A DNA stretch of 64,000 bases from contig NZ_JAASQN010000008.1 in assembly GCF_011762125.1 (NCBI RefSeq), positions 62,001 through 126,000 on the forward strand. Reading direction: 5' to 3'. Numbering within the stretch: position 1 is the first letter of the stretch; each line of letters opens with the position of its first letter. The translations under genes and the position numbers were made by a program. The DNA comes from Sphingopyxis panaciterrae. GTDB lineage: Bacteria; Pseudomonadota; Alphaproteobacteria; Sphingomonadales; Sphingomonadaceae. The notes under the pieces were generated by a model. The model was not told where the DNA came from. It did not search any database and worked only from the letters and a program-made list of their open reading frames with translations. This document shows, one piece after another, positions 8,680 through 16,776 of this stretch.

Positions 8680-9398
8680 TTCGCGTCGGGGCTCACCGAA
8701 CGGAGCACGGCGCCCTTTTCATCGAGGAAGTCGATCGACGCCTTCCCGTCGGGCGTGACCTTCATCATGATGCGCGGGCGCCCCATCGCGTCGCTCAGCA
8801 TCACCGCCGACTCGCGATCGCGTGTCTTGCCGACATAGAGCCGCTGGCGGCCAAAGGTGCCGTCCGCCTGTATCTTTTGTAGCGCCGCGGTCCGCTCCGG
8901 CCCCTCGGGCATTTTCGAGATACGCTCGGCCATGTCGAAATCGAGCGCGTCTTCGGGCCGGTCGTTGACCACCATCGCCGCCCACCGCTTGCCGTCATAT
9001 TCATTCTGGGTCAGCTGGATCACCTGATCCTGCTCATATTGGTCGAAGCTCAGATGCCCGCCGCCCGACACTTTGCCGTCGGGGCCCTTCTGGCCGCTGA
9101 AGGTCAGGCCGCCGTTTTCGGACCCCTCATTGTTGTAGAAGATGATGCCGGCGCCGCGGTTGCCGCTGGGATGCGGGCGTTCCTTGCCGTGCATGATGAT
9201 CCCGGGCGACCGGCTGGTGTTCGACACGATCATGCGGATCGTGCCGTCATCCTCGCGGACGTTGATCCGCTTGACGTCGATCTCGTCGAACGCCGCCTTG
9301 GCGGGAGCGGTGCCGGCCCCGGCATTGGTCGCAAGCCCGAAGGCGAGCGCGGCGGTCAGCACGCCCGAATAAAGGACGAGCAGCTTGTTGGCATTCAT
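8676..9398 (-). CDS. Exported protein of unknown function (family shared with 31053-31778)
   Basis: A 240-residue protein with an N-terminal membrane or signal segment (~5-27) and no domain I recognise. After the signal it reads FDEIDVKRINVRE-DG-R, followed by GGLTFSG, SFDQYEQDQ and a C-terminal RIMMKVTPDGKASIDFLD block. These beta-rich segments recur in a second protein in this window (31053-31778) of almost the same length, so the pair defines a local family. It sits exactly between the two amidohydrolase pairs in the operon, overlapping both neighbours by 4 bp. That tight coupling, and the other copy's coupling to an esterase gene, suggest an accessory or partner role for exported hydrolases. 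Its function is not known. Confidence 0.75.
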   Translation of the reverse strand: MNANKLLVLYSGVLTAALAFGLATNAGAGTAPAKAAFDEIDVKRINVREDDGTIRMIVSNTSRSPGIIMHGKERPHPSGNRGAGIIFYNNEGSENGGLTFSGQKGPDGKVSGGGHLSFDQYEQDQVIQLTQNEYDGKRWAAMVVNDRPEDALDFDMAERISKMPEGPERTAALQKIQADGTFGRQRLYVGKTRDRESAVMLSDAMGRPRIMMKVTPDGKASIDFLDEKGAVLRSVSPDAK

Positions 9399-10678
9399 GG
9401 CTTTTCTCCATTGGCAGGCGAAAGGACGGTAGGAAGATAACGGTCGCGAAGTTCGGTCGCGCGCGAATGCATCGGCTGTTCGGCGCCGCGGATCAGCACC
9501 GCGACCGGGCGCGCCAGCGTGTCGAGCGGATCGCCGTCCCAGACGACGACATCGCCGTCCTTGCCGGGGTCAAGCGACCCGATGCGATCGGACAGGCCAA
9601 AGATGCGCGCCGGGTTGATGGTGATCGCGGCCAGCCCGGCCTGCCAGTCGAGCCCGTTCGCGACCGCGTTGCCGGCATTATATCGCATCTCGCGCTCGCG
9701 ATGATTGCCATTGCCCTGGATCGCGACGGTGACGCCCGCCTCGCCAAGTCGGCGCGCGTTGCTCAGCGTCGCGCCGAGCGCTTCGAACGAGGCTGGCGTA
9801 TTTTCGACCGGGGTCACCAGCACGGGCACGCCCGCCGCGGCGATGTCGGATGCGACGCGCCACCCCTCGCTGGCGCCTTCGAGGATCAGCTTCAGCCGCT
9901 CGCTCCGCGCCAGCGCCAGAACGTCGCGGATGTCCGACGCGCGATTGACGCTGACGAGCAGCGGCATTCGCCCCTCGACCACCGGGACCAACGCCTCCAG
10001 ATCGGCGCGCGAAAGCGTGTAAGTACGCGTTTCGCCGCGATCATAGGCGGCGCGGCGCGCCTTGAAATCGCGCACCTCGGCAAAAATCGCCCGAAGCGCG
10101 ACCAACTCCGCCGCGCGCGCACCGCCCGCGCGTTCCGCACCGGCGTCGCCCATTTCGAGCACCATCGCGACCCCGCGCCGCATCAGCATCGGCGCCCCGT
10201 CGAGCGCGATCGCCGCCGCCTGCCCCGCGAACAACAATTCGCGGCCCGCCTTGTCGTCATAGGCCGGGGTTGCGATCGCGCGCGTGATCCCGCCCAGCCG
10301 GGCGACCGGGATCAGCAGCGAGTCCGGATTAAGCCCATAACCCGCATCGAAAGCCGCGCTCAGGTCGCGTGCGCTGGTCCCGCGATCGTCGGTCGTCTCG
10401 ACCGTGCGGACCTCGATCAGCCCGAGCGCGGTGCCCGACGCGACAAGCCCCGGCGTCACCGTCTTGCCGGTCGCATCGATAATCTTCGCGTCCGGTGGGA
10501 CCGCGACATGCGCGCCGACCGCAACGATCCGGCCGTCGCGAACGACCACCGTTCCCCGCTCGATCTCGCCGCTCTGTCCCATGGTGACGACGCGGCCGCC
10601 GGTGATCGCGACGGTCTCGGCAGCGGCCGGCAGCGTGAAGACGCACGCCAGCAGCGCGGCGGTTGCGGCGCGGATCAT
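9395..10678 (-). CDS. Amidohydrolase-like protein lacking metal ligands (copy A2)
   Basis: A 427-residue exported protein (signal peptide to ~20, AAA/ETV), paralogous along its full length to the product of 6017-7276. It keeps the sandwich domain and the GSLDPGKDGDVVVWDGDP closing block, but the HxH position of the first metal motif reads SGTAL (81-85) instead of HSH. The ATG at 10678 overlaps the TGA of the preceding amidohydrolase as ATGA, which fixes the start; a longer in-frame start further upstream would overlap that gene by over 200 bp. It is probably made in equal amounts with, and may bind to, the intact protein A1. Confidence 0.8.
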   Translation of the reverse strand: MIRAATAALLACVFTLPAAAETVAITGGRVVTMGQSGEIERGTVVVRDGRIVAVGAHVAVPPDAKIIDATGKTVTPGLVASGTALGLIEVRTVETTDDRGTSARDLSAAFDAGYGLNPDSLLIPVARLGGITRAIATPAYDDKAGRELLFAGQAAAIALDGAPMLMRRGVAMVLEMGDAGAERAGGARAAELVALRAIFAEVRDFKARRAAYDRGETRTYTLSRADLEALVPVVEGRMPLLVSVNRASDIRDVLALARSERLKLILEGASEGWRVASDIAAAGVPVLVTPVENTPASFEALGATLSNARRLGEAGVTVAIQGNGNHREREMRYNAGNAVANGLDWQAGLAAITINPARIFGLSDRIGSLDPGKDGDVVVWDGDPLDTLARPVAVLIRGAEQPMHSRATELRDRYLPTVLSPANGEKP

Positions 10679-12084
10679 CGGGCGAACTCCTGCCCCGGCT
10701 GGCCGAGCAGGAAATCGGACGGCGCCTGATAGCGCGGATCGCTGCGATCCCACATCGGCACGCCGTCGATCCAGACGCGGTCGGCCAGCGCATAAACGCT
10801 GAACGGGTTCGCGCTCCACAGCACGACGTCGGCCATCTTGCCCGGCTCGAGCGTGCCGACGCGATCGGCTATCCCCATCGCCTTCGCGGGGTTGGCGGTG
10901 ATCCACTTGATCGCTTCGCCGCGCGAAATCGACAGGCCGGCGTGATTGGCCGCGGTCATCGCGATCCCCGCTTCCTGATTGAGCCGCTGGATCAGCAGCC
11001 CGTCATCCGAATGGATAATCGCACAGCCGCCCGCGGCGTCGATCATCGGCGCGGTTTCCTCGATACCGTCGAGCGATTCCATCTTCGCGCCCCAGCTGTT
11101 CGCCCAGGTCGCGACGCAAATATCCTCCTTCGCGAGCAACGGCGCGATCTTGAAGGCTTCGTTTGCATGATGAAAAGCGCGGATCTTGTAACCGAACTCG
11201 CGCGCGACATCGATCATCACCGCCATCTCGTCGGCCCGGTAACAGTGATTCTGGACCAGGATTTCGCCGTTCAGCACCCCGGCAAGCGTTTCAAGCTGCA
11301 GGTCGCGCTTGGGCGGATCGCCGGCACGGCCGTCCTTTTCCCATTTGTCCCATTTGCGCGCATAGTCGGCGGCGTCGATCCACGCCTTGCGATAACCCGC
11401 GACATTGCCCATCCGGGTCGCGGGCGACCGGCCCTTGCTGCCGTAGACGCGCTTCGGATTTTCACCGCACGCCATTTTAAGGCCATAGGGCGCATGCGGG
11501 AATTTCATGCCCTGCGTCGTCACCGCGGGGACGTTCTTCAAGGTCACCGACCGGCCGCCAAACAGATTGGCCGACCCGGGCAGGATCATCAGGCTGGTCA
11601 CCCCGCCGGCGCGGGCAAGCCGGAATTTCGGGTCCTGCGGCCAGACCGAATGTTCGGCCCACACCTCGGCGGTATTCGGCGCGACCGCCTCATTGCCATC
11701 CTCGTGCGACGGCGTCGCAGGGGACGGATAGACGCCCAGATGCGAATGCGCATCGATGATGCCCGGCGTCACCCATTTGCCGCGCCCGTCGATCTCGACA
11801 TAGCCTTCGGGCACCGGCAGTTTCGCCCCGACCGCTTCGACCGAACCGTCGCGGACCAGCACCGTCGCATCGGCGATCTCCGCCCCCGTCCCGGTCAGCA
11901 CCGTTGCGCCAACAATTGCAAAGGGCGGCTGGGCAGCAGCTTGATAGGTGCTCGGAAACGCATCGCGCGGCGCTGCGTCCGGCGCGGCAAACGCGCCGCC
12001 GCCCGTAAAGATCAGCGCCGTCGCCAGTGTCGTCGTCAGTGTCGTCGCCCGGCCGCCGCGTAACAATTTATCTGCCAGCCCCAT
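10675..12084 (-). CDS. Exported amidohydrolase (copy A1), first gene of operon
   Basis: This 469-residue amidohydrolase has an N-terminal signal or anchor (~12-34) and an intact DAHSHLG metal motif (111-117), followed by NHCYRADEM, FHHANEA and IIHSDD segments identical or nearly so to copy B1. The ATG at 12084 is preceded by GGGGAGG at ideal spacing, which decides against an upstream in-frame ATG at 12132. It heads an operon of five genes (A1, A2, unknown protein, B1, B2) in which all four junctions are 4-bp overlaps. The order suggests that an intact/degenerate amidohydrolase pair was duplicated around the unknown gene. A putative ECF-type promoter lies 20 bp upstream. Confidence 0.85.
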   Translation of the reverse strand: MGLADKLLRGGRATTLTTTLATALIFTGGGAFAAPDAAPRDAFPSTYQAAAQPPFAIVGATVLTGTGAEIADATVLVRDGSVEAVGAKLPVPEGYVEIDGRGKWVTPGIIDAHSHLGVYPSPATPSHEDGNEAVAPNTAEVWAEHSVWPQDPKFRLARAGGVTSLMILPGSANLFGGRSVTLKNVPAVTTQGMKFPHAPYGLKMACGENPKRVYGSKGRSPATRMGNVAGYRKAWIDAADYARKWDKWEKDGRAGDPPKRDLQLETLAGVLNGEILVQNHCYRADEMAVMIDVAREFGYKIRAFHHANEAFKIAPLLAKEDICVATWANSWGAKMESLDGIEETAPMIDAAGGCAIIHSDDGLLIQRLNQEAGIAMTAANHAGLSISRGEAIKWITANPAKAMGIADRVGTLEPGKMADVVLWSANPFSVYALADRVWIDGVPMWDRSDPRYQAPSDFLLGQPGQEFAR

Positions 12085-12103
12085 TTGGTGCCTCCCCGCC
12101 TGA

Positions 12104-12129
12104 ACGAGCGACGGGCGCATCAAATCCGC
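12104..12129 (-). promoter_or_regulatory. Putative ECF-type promoter P3 (amidohydrolase operon)
   Basis: The minus strand reads GCGGATTT, 11 nt, CGCTCGT, ending ~20 bp before the ATG of the five-gene amidohydrolase operon. The extended element CAAGTGGCGGATTT closely matches the one before the TonB receptor (CAAGTAGCGGATTT). Confidence 0.5.
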
Positions 12130-12156
12130 CACTTGCTTTTTGATCGGGCGGCGATG

Positions 12157-12182
12157 GCGGATTCGTCACGGCGGATCATCGT
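12157..12182 (+). promoter_or_regulatory. Putative ECF-type promoter P4 (aminotransferase/ABC operon)
   Basis: The plus strand reads GCGGATTC, 11 nt, TCATCGT, 53 bp ahead of the aminotransferase start. With the divergent copy at 12104-12129 it forms a perfect 9-bp inverted repeat (AATCCGCCA / TGGCGGATT, 23 bp apart). The duplicated site could instead be an operator. Confidence 0.5.
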
Positions 12183-12235
12183 CTTGGGCAGGGTGAGCCG
12201 CTTTTACCGATGCGGCGTTCGAGGAGGGGCCAATC

Positions 12236-13438
12236 TTGTTCAATGACGATCGTCTGGCGCGTCGGGCAAAGACGCTTTCGGCCCGCATGCCGGCGCCGCA
12301 TTTCCCGTCCGAATTCGGCGAAGAAACGATCCTGTTCGATTCAGGCTTCGCCGCGCCGCAATTGTTGCCCGCCCTTGGCGCGCTCGCGCAGCGCGCGCTG
12401 ACCGACCATCGCGAGGAAGTGCTGCAATATGCGTCGGGCCGCGGCCAGCCCTATTTGCGCGAATGGCTGTGCGACTGGATGAATGCCGATGGTTGCGCGC
12501 TGACCCCCGACCATATCCTGGTCACCAACGGGGCAAAGCAGGGTATCGACCTGATTTGCCGGTTGCTGCTCGACGAAGGCGACGCGATCGTCGTCACTGC
12601 TCCAACCTATTTCACCGCGATCCCGATCTTTCGCAATTATGGCGTCGAATTCGTCGAGGTCGGCCAGGATGCGCACGGCTTCGACGTCGCGGCGCTCGCG
12701 GCGGCGCTCGATGCGCGGGCGGCGGAAGGCCGCGCGCTGCCCAAGCTGATCTATAATATTCCCGAATTCCATAATCCCACCGGCGCCACCATGTCGGCCG
12801 AACGCCGCGTCGCGCTCGTCGCGCTCGCCGAGGCGCGCGGCATCCCGATCGTCGAAGACAGCCCCTATCGCCGGGTCCGTTTCGAAGGGGCCGACGAACC
12901 GTTGCTGAAGGCGCTCGACCGGTCGGGCAACGTCTTTCATCTTGGCACCTTTTCCAAACTCGTCGCACCCGGGCTACGCATCGGCTGGGTCGCCGCCGAA
13001 CCGGCGCTGATCGCGCGGATGATCCAGCTCAAGTCCGAAGGCGGCTCGTCGCCGCTTATCCAGCGGATCATCTATGAGTTCGCCCGCTCGGCAGACTTTC
13101 CCGCGCATATCGAACGGGTTCAGGCCGCCTATTGCGAGCGGCGCGACGGCATCGTCGCCGCGGTCGAACGCGAACTGCCCGGGGCGCGGATCGCCATCCC
13201 TGCCGGCGGCTATTATGTCTGGCTGTCGCTGCCGCCCCATGTCGATGGCGACATGCTCGCCGCAAAGGCGGGCGAAGCGGGCATCCACCTGATCGCCGGC
13301 AGCCGCTTCTTCGCGAGCACCGGTGCCGACATTCCGCGCAACCATATTCGCCTGGCCTTCAGCTTCACGACGCTCGATCAGATCGCGAACGGAATCGCGC
13401 GGCTTGGCGCCGTCTACCGGTCGATCGCCGGCGAATGA
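12236..13438 (+). CDS. PLP-dependent aminotransferase (2-aminoadipate/MocR-like fold I)
   Basis: This 400-residue fold-type I enzyme transfers amino groups from an amino acid to a 2-oxo acid. Landmarks are HNPTG (179-183), the cofactor aspartate in VEDSPY (208), and the Schiff-base lysine K241 in GTFSKLVAPGLRIGW. The sequence resembles stand-alone aminotransferase domains related to MocR regulators and 2-aminoadipate aminotransferases, without a DNA-binding domain. The start is TTG at 12236, supported by GAGGAGGGG 6-7 nt upstream; the next ATG would drop 17 residues. Its stop overlaps the ATG of the ABC ATPase (ATGA), so it is translated with a polyamine-type importer and probably acts on what that system brings in. 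Confidence 0.85.
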   Translation: MFNDDRLARRAKTLSARMPAPHFPSEFGEETILFDSGFAAPQLLPALGALAQRALTDHREEVLQYASGRGQPYLREWLCDWMNADGCALTPDHILVTNGAKQGIDLICRLLLDEGDAIVVTAPTYFTAIPIFRNYGVEFVEVGQDAHGFDVAALAAALDARAAEGRALPKLIYNIPEFHNPTGATMSAERRVALVALAEARGIPIVEDSPYRRVRFEGADEPLLKALDRSGNVFHLGTFSKLVAPGLRIGWVAAEPALIARMIQLKSEGGSSPLIQRIIYEFARSADFPAHIERVQAAYCERRDGIVAAVERELPGARIAIPAGGYYVWLSLPPHVDGDMLAAKAGEAGIHLIAGSRFFASTGADIPRNHIRLAFSFTTLDQIANGIARLGAVYRSIAGE

Positions 13439-14556
13439 CCTCCCCCGGCCAACCGCTTGTCGAGTTTCGCGGCGTCGAAAAGCGCTATAGCGCCGACGCG
13501 CGCGCGGCGGTGACGCGGCTCGACCTGACCGTCGAGCGCGGCGAGTTTCTGACGCTGCTCGGCCCCTCGGGTTCGGGCAAGACGACGACCTTGATGATGC
13601 TCGCAGGGTTCGAGGCGCCGAGTGCGGGCGATATCCTGCTTGAAGGAAAATCGCTCGCCGACCGGCCGCCCTACAAGCGCAACATGGGCGTCGTATTCCA
13701 GAATTACGCGCTGTTCCCGCATATGAGCGTTGCCGAAAACCTCGCCTTCCCGCTCGGCGTGCGCAAGATCAAGGGCGCCGCTGCCAAGGAAAAGGTCGAC
13801 GCCGCGCTAGCGCTGGTCAGACTCGATGGGCTGGGTGATCGCCGTCCCGACGCGCTGTCGGGCGGCCAGCGTCAGCGCGTCGCCCTCGCGCGCGCGCTGA
13901 TCTTCGAACCCGATCTCGTGCTGATGGACGAACCGCTGGGCGCGCTCGACCGCCAGCTCCGCGAACATCTCCAGGCAGAGATCAAGCGTATCCAGCGCGC
14001 GCTTAGTCTCACCATCGTCTATGTCACGCACGATCAGGGCGAAGCGCTGACCTTATCGGACCGCATCGCGGTTTTCGCCGACGGATCGATCCAGCAAATC
14101 GGCAGCCCCGAACAGATTTACGACTATCCCTCCAACGCTTTCGTCGCGGGATTCGTGGGTGAAAATAACATGTTGTCAGCGACAGTTGTCACGCGGCAGG
14201 ATCGGCAATGCACGATCCGCCTGCCTGGCGGCCAGATCTTACATGCCGTGGCGACGGGCGACATCGCGGCGGGCGACGATGTCGTCGCCGCCATCCGTCC
14301 CGAACATGTCCAAACCGGCGATAACCAGCCTTCTCGTTGCAACACGCTCGACGCCCGCATCGGCGAACTTGTCTATCACGGCGATCATAGCCGCATCCGC
14401 GCGGAGCTCGACGGCGGGGGATCGCTGGTCATCCGTACGCCAAGCCGGGACGGGATCGCCGTATCGGACCGGCTGCCGATCGGCTGGTGCAGCGACCGCT
14501 GCTTCGCATTTCCCGTACCCGATATCACCGGCGTTTCTACGGGAAACAGGATATGA
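13435..14556 (+). CDS. ABC transporter ATP-binding protein, polyamine type (PotA-like)
   Basis: This 373-residue ATPase powers the importer encoded by the next three genes. It shows Walker A GPSGSGKT (43-50), Q-loop FQNYALFP (~88-95), signature LSGGQRQ (141-147), Walker B VLMDEP (162-167) and the H-loop VTHDQ. The C-terminal ~130 residues form a regulatory TOBE-type domain, as in PotA/FbpC. The start overlaps the aminotransferase stop, and its own stop overlaps the binding-protein start, both as ATGA. The family transports spermidine/putrescine, iron or amino-acid-like cations; the coupled binding protein points to the polyamine group. Confidence 0.9.
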   Translation: MTSPGQPLVEFRGVEKRYSADARAAVTRLDLTVERGEFLTLLGPSGSGKTTTLMMLAGFEAPSAGDILLEGKSLADRPPYKRNMGVVFQNYALFPHMSVAENLAFPLGVRKIKGAAAKEKVDAALALVRLDGLGDRRPDALSGGQRQRVALARALIFEPDLVLMDEPLGALDRQLREHLQAEIKRIQRALSLTIVYVTHDQGEALTLSDRIAVFADGSIQQIGSPEQIYDYPSNAFVAGFVGENNMLSATVVTRQDRQCTIRLPGGQILHAVATGDIAAGDDVVAAIRPEHVQTGDNQPSRCNTLDARIGELVYHGDHSRIRAELDGGGSLVIRTPSRDGIAVSDRLPIGWCSDRCFAFPVPDITGVSTGNRI

Positions 14557-15602
14557 AGGTCGCATTGCGCATATGCGGCGCGCTGGCGATGCTCGCCGCA
14601 GCCGCGTGCAATTCAAGCTCCGAGCTCCGCCCGCTGACGGTGGTCGGCTGGGGCGGATCATCGCAGGATGCGCACCGGCAGGCCTATTGGAACGGCTTCA
14701 CCAAAAGTACCGGGATCGCGCTCCGCGAAGACAGCTGGCGCGGCGGCGTCGGGGTCATCCGCACCAAGGTGGTCGGCGGCGATGCCAGCTGGGACATCGT
14801 GCAGGTCGAAACCGAAGATTTGATTCTCGGCTGCGAAGAGGGATTGTTCCAGCGGCTCGACTGGGCCGCGCTCGGCGGCCGCAAGGCCTTTCTTCCTTCG
14901 GCCGTTCACGATTGCGGCGTCGGCGCGATGCTCTGGTCCTATGTGATCGGCTACGACGGCGATCGCATCAAGGGGCCGGGTCCGCAAAGCTGGGCCGACT
15001 TCTGGGACGTCAAACGCTTCCCCGGCAAGCGCGGCATGCGCAAGACACCCAAATATTCGCTCGAATTCGCGCTGATGGCCGATGGGGTTCCCGCCGATCA
15101 GGTCTATCCGACACTGCGCACCCCGGCGGGTGTCGACCGCGCCTTTCGCAAGCTCGACCAGATCAAGCCGCACGTCATATGGTGGTCGTCGATCTCGCAG
15201 GTTCCCGATCTCCTCGGGTCGCGCGAGGTTGTCATGTCGGTAACCAGCCCCGGCCGCCTGATCGTTGCGAACCGTACCGAAGGCCGCAACTTCAAGCTCG
15301 ACTGGCACGGCAACATCTATGCCGTCGATTATTGGGTCATCCTCGCCAACAGCCCGCGCCGCGCCGAAGCGGCACAACTGCTCCGCTACATGACGCGTCC
15401 CGAAAACCAGATGCGGCTCGCCAGCTATATTCCGACCGGCCTGACAAATGTCGAGGCGAACCGCCTCGCCGACCCCGCGCTCAAGAAGGATACGCCGAGC
15501 GATCCCGCCAACATGACCGACGCGCTCGAACTCGATGCCAATTTCTGGGTCGAATATGGCGATCAGCTCACCCAGCGATTCAATGCCTGGGTCGCACGCT
15601 AG
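14553..15602 (+). CDS. Extracellular substrate-binding lipoprotein, polyamine type (PotD-like)
   Basis: A 349-residue periplasmic binding protein with a lipoprotein signal (AAAC, cysteine 19). The mature part begins with LTVVGWGGSSQDAHRQAY and has the two-lobe layout of the PotD/spermidine group, including VVGGDASWDIVQVE and a C-terminal domain with MTRPENQ. It would capture a cationic ligand (polyamine, or an amino-acid-like compound) and deliver it to the two permeases that follow. It overlaps the ATPase gene by 4 bp. Only the class of ligand is supported; the coupled aminotransferase suggests an amine or amino acid used as nitrogen source. Confidence 0.85.
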   Translation: MKVALRICGALAMLAAAACNSSSELRPLTVVGWGGSSQDAHRQAYWNGFTKSTGIALREDSWRGGVGVIRTKVVGGDASWDIVQVETEDLILGCEEGLFQRLDWAALGGRKAFLPSAVHDCGVGAMLWSYVIGYDGDRIKGPGPQSWADFWDVKRFPGKRGMRKTPKYSLEFALMADGVPADQVYPTLRTPAGVDRAFRKLDQIKPHVIWWSSISQVPDLLGSREVVMSVTSPGRLIVANRTEGRNFKLDWHGNIYAVDYWVILANSPRRAEAAQLLRYMTRPENQMRLASYIPTGLTNVEANRLADPALKKDTPSDPANMTDALELDANFWVEYGDQLTQRFNAWVAR

Positions 15603-16776
15603 GTCCGCGGCGCCCCGGCGCTGGTGGGCGTTTGCCCTCGTGGCGCCGCTGCTGCTGTTCCTGCTCGCCAGCTTCGTCCTGCCTGTGTTGCTGATGTTGT
15701 CGCGCGCCGTCACCGACCGCGAGCTTCACACCGTGTGGCCCGAAAGTGCCGCAGCGCTCCGGCAATGGGACGGCCGCGGCCTGCCGCCCGATGCGCTCGC
15801 GCATGAGGTGGCACGCGATATGATCACCGCCCGGCAGGCCGGAACGCTCAACCGCGTCGCCAACCGTCTGAACTACGACATGGTCGGATCGCGCAGCCTG
15901 CTCTACGGAACCGCCGACATGCTGCTGTCCGGCGTTCCCGGCGACAGCGTCGCCGCGCTCGCACGGATCGATCCGCGCTGGGGCCAGCCGGGCATCTGGG
16001 CGGCGATGCGGCATGCCGACGGACCGTTCACCAGCCATTACCTGCTCGCGGCGCTCGACCGGCGCCTCGACAATGACGACCGCGTCATCAGCGTCGCGCC
16101 CGAGCAAGCGGTGTTCGCCAACATCTATCTGCGAACGTTCAAGATCAGCGCTCTCGTCGCGTTGTTTTGCGTCATCCTCGGCTATCCGATCGCCTATCTG
16201 CTCGCCTCGCTTCCCGATCGGAAAGCCAATCCATTGCTCATCCTGGTCCTCCTCCCCTTCTGGACCTCCGCCCTCGTCCGCACCGCAGCGTGGGCAGTGC
16301 TTCTGCAGACCAATGGGGTCGTCAACCATGCGCTTCAGAATATCGGGCTGATCGATGCGCCGGTGCAGCTCATCTACAACCGGCTGGGGGTCTATATCGC
16401 GATGACGCATGTGCTGCTGCCCTTCCTCATCCTGCCGCTCTACGGCGTGATGAAGGGGATTTCGCCGGTCGCAATGCGTGCGGCGAGCTCGCTTGGCGCG
16501 ACCCCGCTTCGCGCCTTCCTGAAAGTCTATCTGCCGCAAACGCTGCCGGGCGTGGCGGCGGGCGCGATCATCGTCTTCACCCTCGCGCTCGGCTACTACG
16601 TCACCCCCGCGCTCGTCGGCGGCGGCGCCGACCAGATGATCAGCGCTTCGATCGCCTTTTACACCAACCAGTCACTCAACTGGGGCATGGCGGCGGCGCT
16701 CAGCCTGTTACTGCTCGTACCGCTGCTGCTGATGCTGTTCGCGGGGCGGACGCTTGCCCGCACGGTGCCGGCATGA
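15583..16776 (+). CDS. ABC transporter permease with long periplasmic insert (PotB-like)
   Basis: An inner-membrane permease of ~397 residues. After the first transmembrane helix (WAFALVAPLLLFLLASF) there is a hydrophilic segment of ~130 residues before the usual five-helix permease core, which makes it ~100 residues longer than typical PotB. The core carries the EAA-type coupling loop MRAASSLGATPLRAFLKVYLP that docks on the ATPase. The start is uncertain: ATGs at 15535, 15556 and 15583 are in frame and all overlap the binding-protein gene. I give the shortest overlap (20 bp), but none has a strong ribosome-binding site. The insert may contact the binding protein. Confidence 0.85.
   Translation: MPGSHARSAAPRRWWAFALVAPLLLFLLASFVLPVLLMLSRAVTDRELHTVWPESAAALRQWDGRGLPPDALAHEVARDMITARQAGTLNRVANRLNYDMVGSRSLLYGTADMLLSGVPGDSVAALARIDPRWGQPGIWAAMRHADGPFTSHYLLAALDRRLDNDDRVISVAPEQAVFANIYLRTFKISALVALFCVILGYPIAYLLASLPDRKANPLLILVLLPFWTSALVRTAAWAVLLQTNGVVNHALQNIGLIDAPVQLIYNRLGVYIAMTHVLLPFLILPLYGVMKGISPVAMRAASSLGATPLRAFLKVYLPQTLPGVAAGAIIVFTLALGYYVTPALVGGGADQMISASIAFYTNQSLNWGMAAALSLLLLVPLLLMLFAGRTLARTVPA

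Noticed and set aside
15535..15582. A longer N-terminus for the first ABC permease
   Set aside because: It is possible, but the extra residues are encoded entirely inside the binding-protein gene in another frame and have no strong ribosome-binding site.
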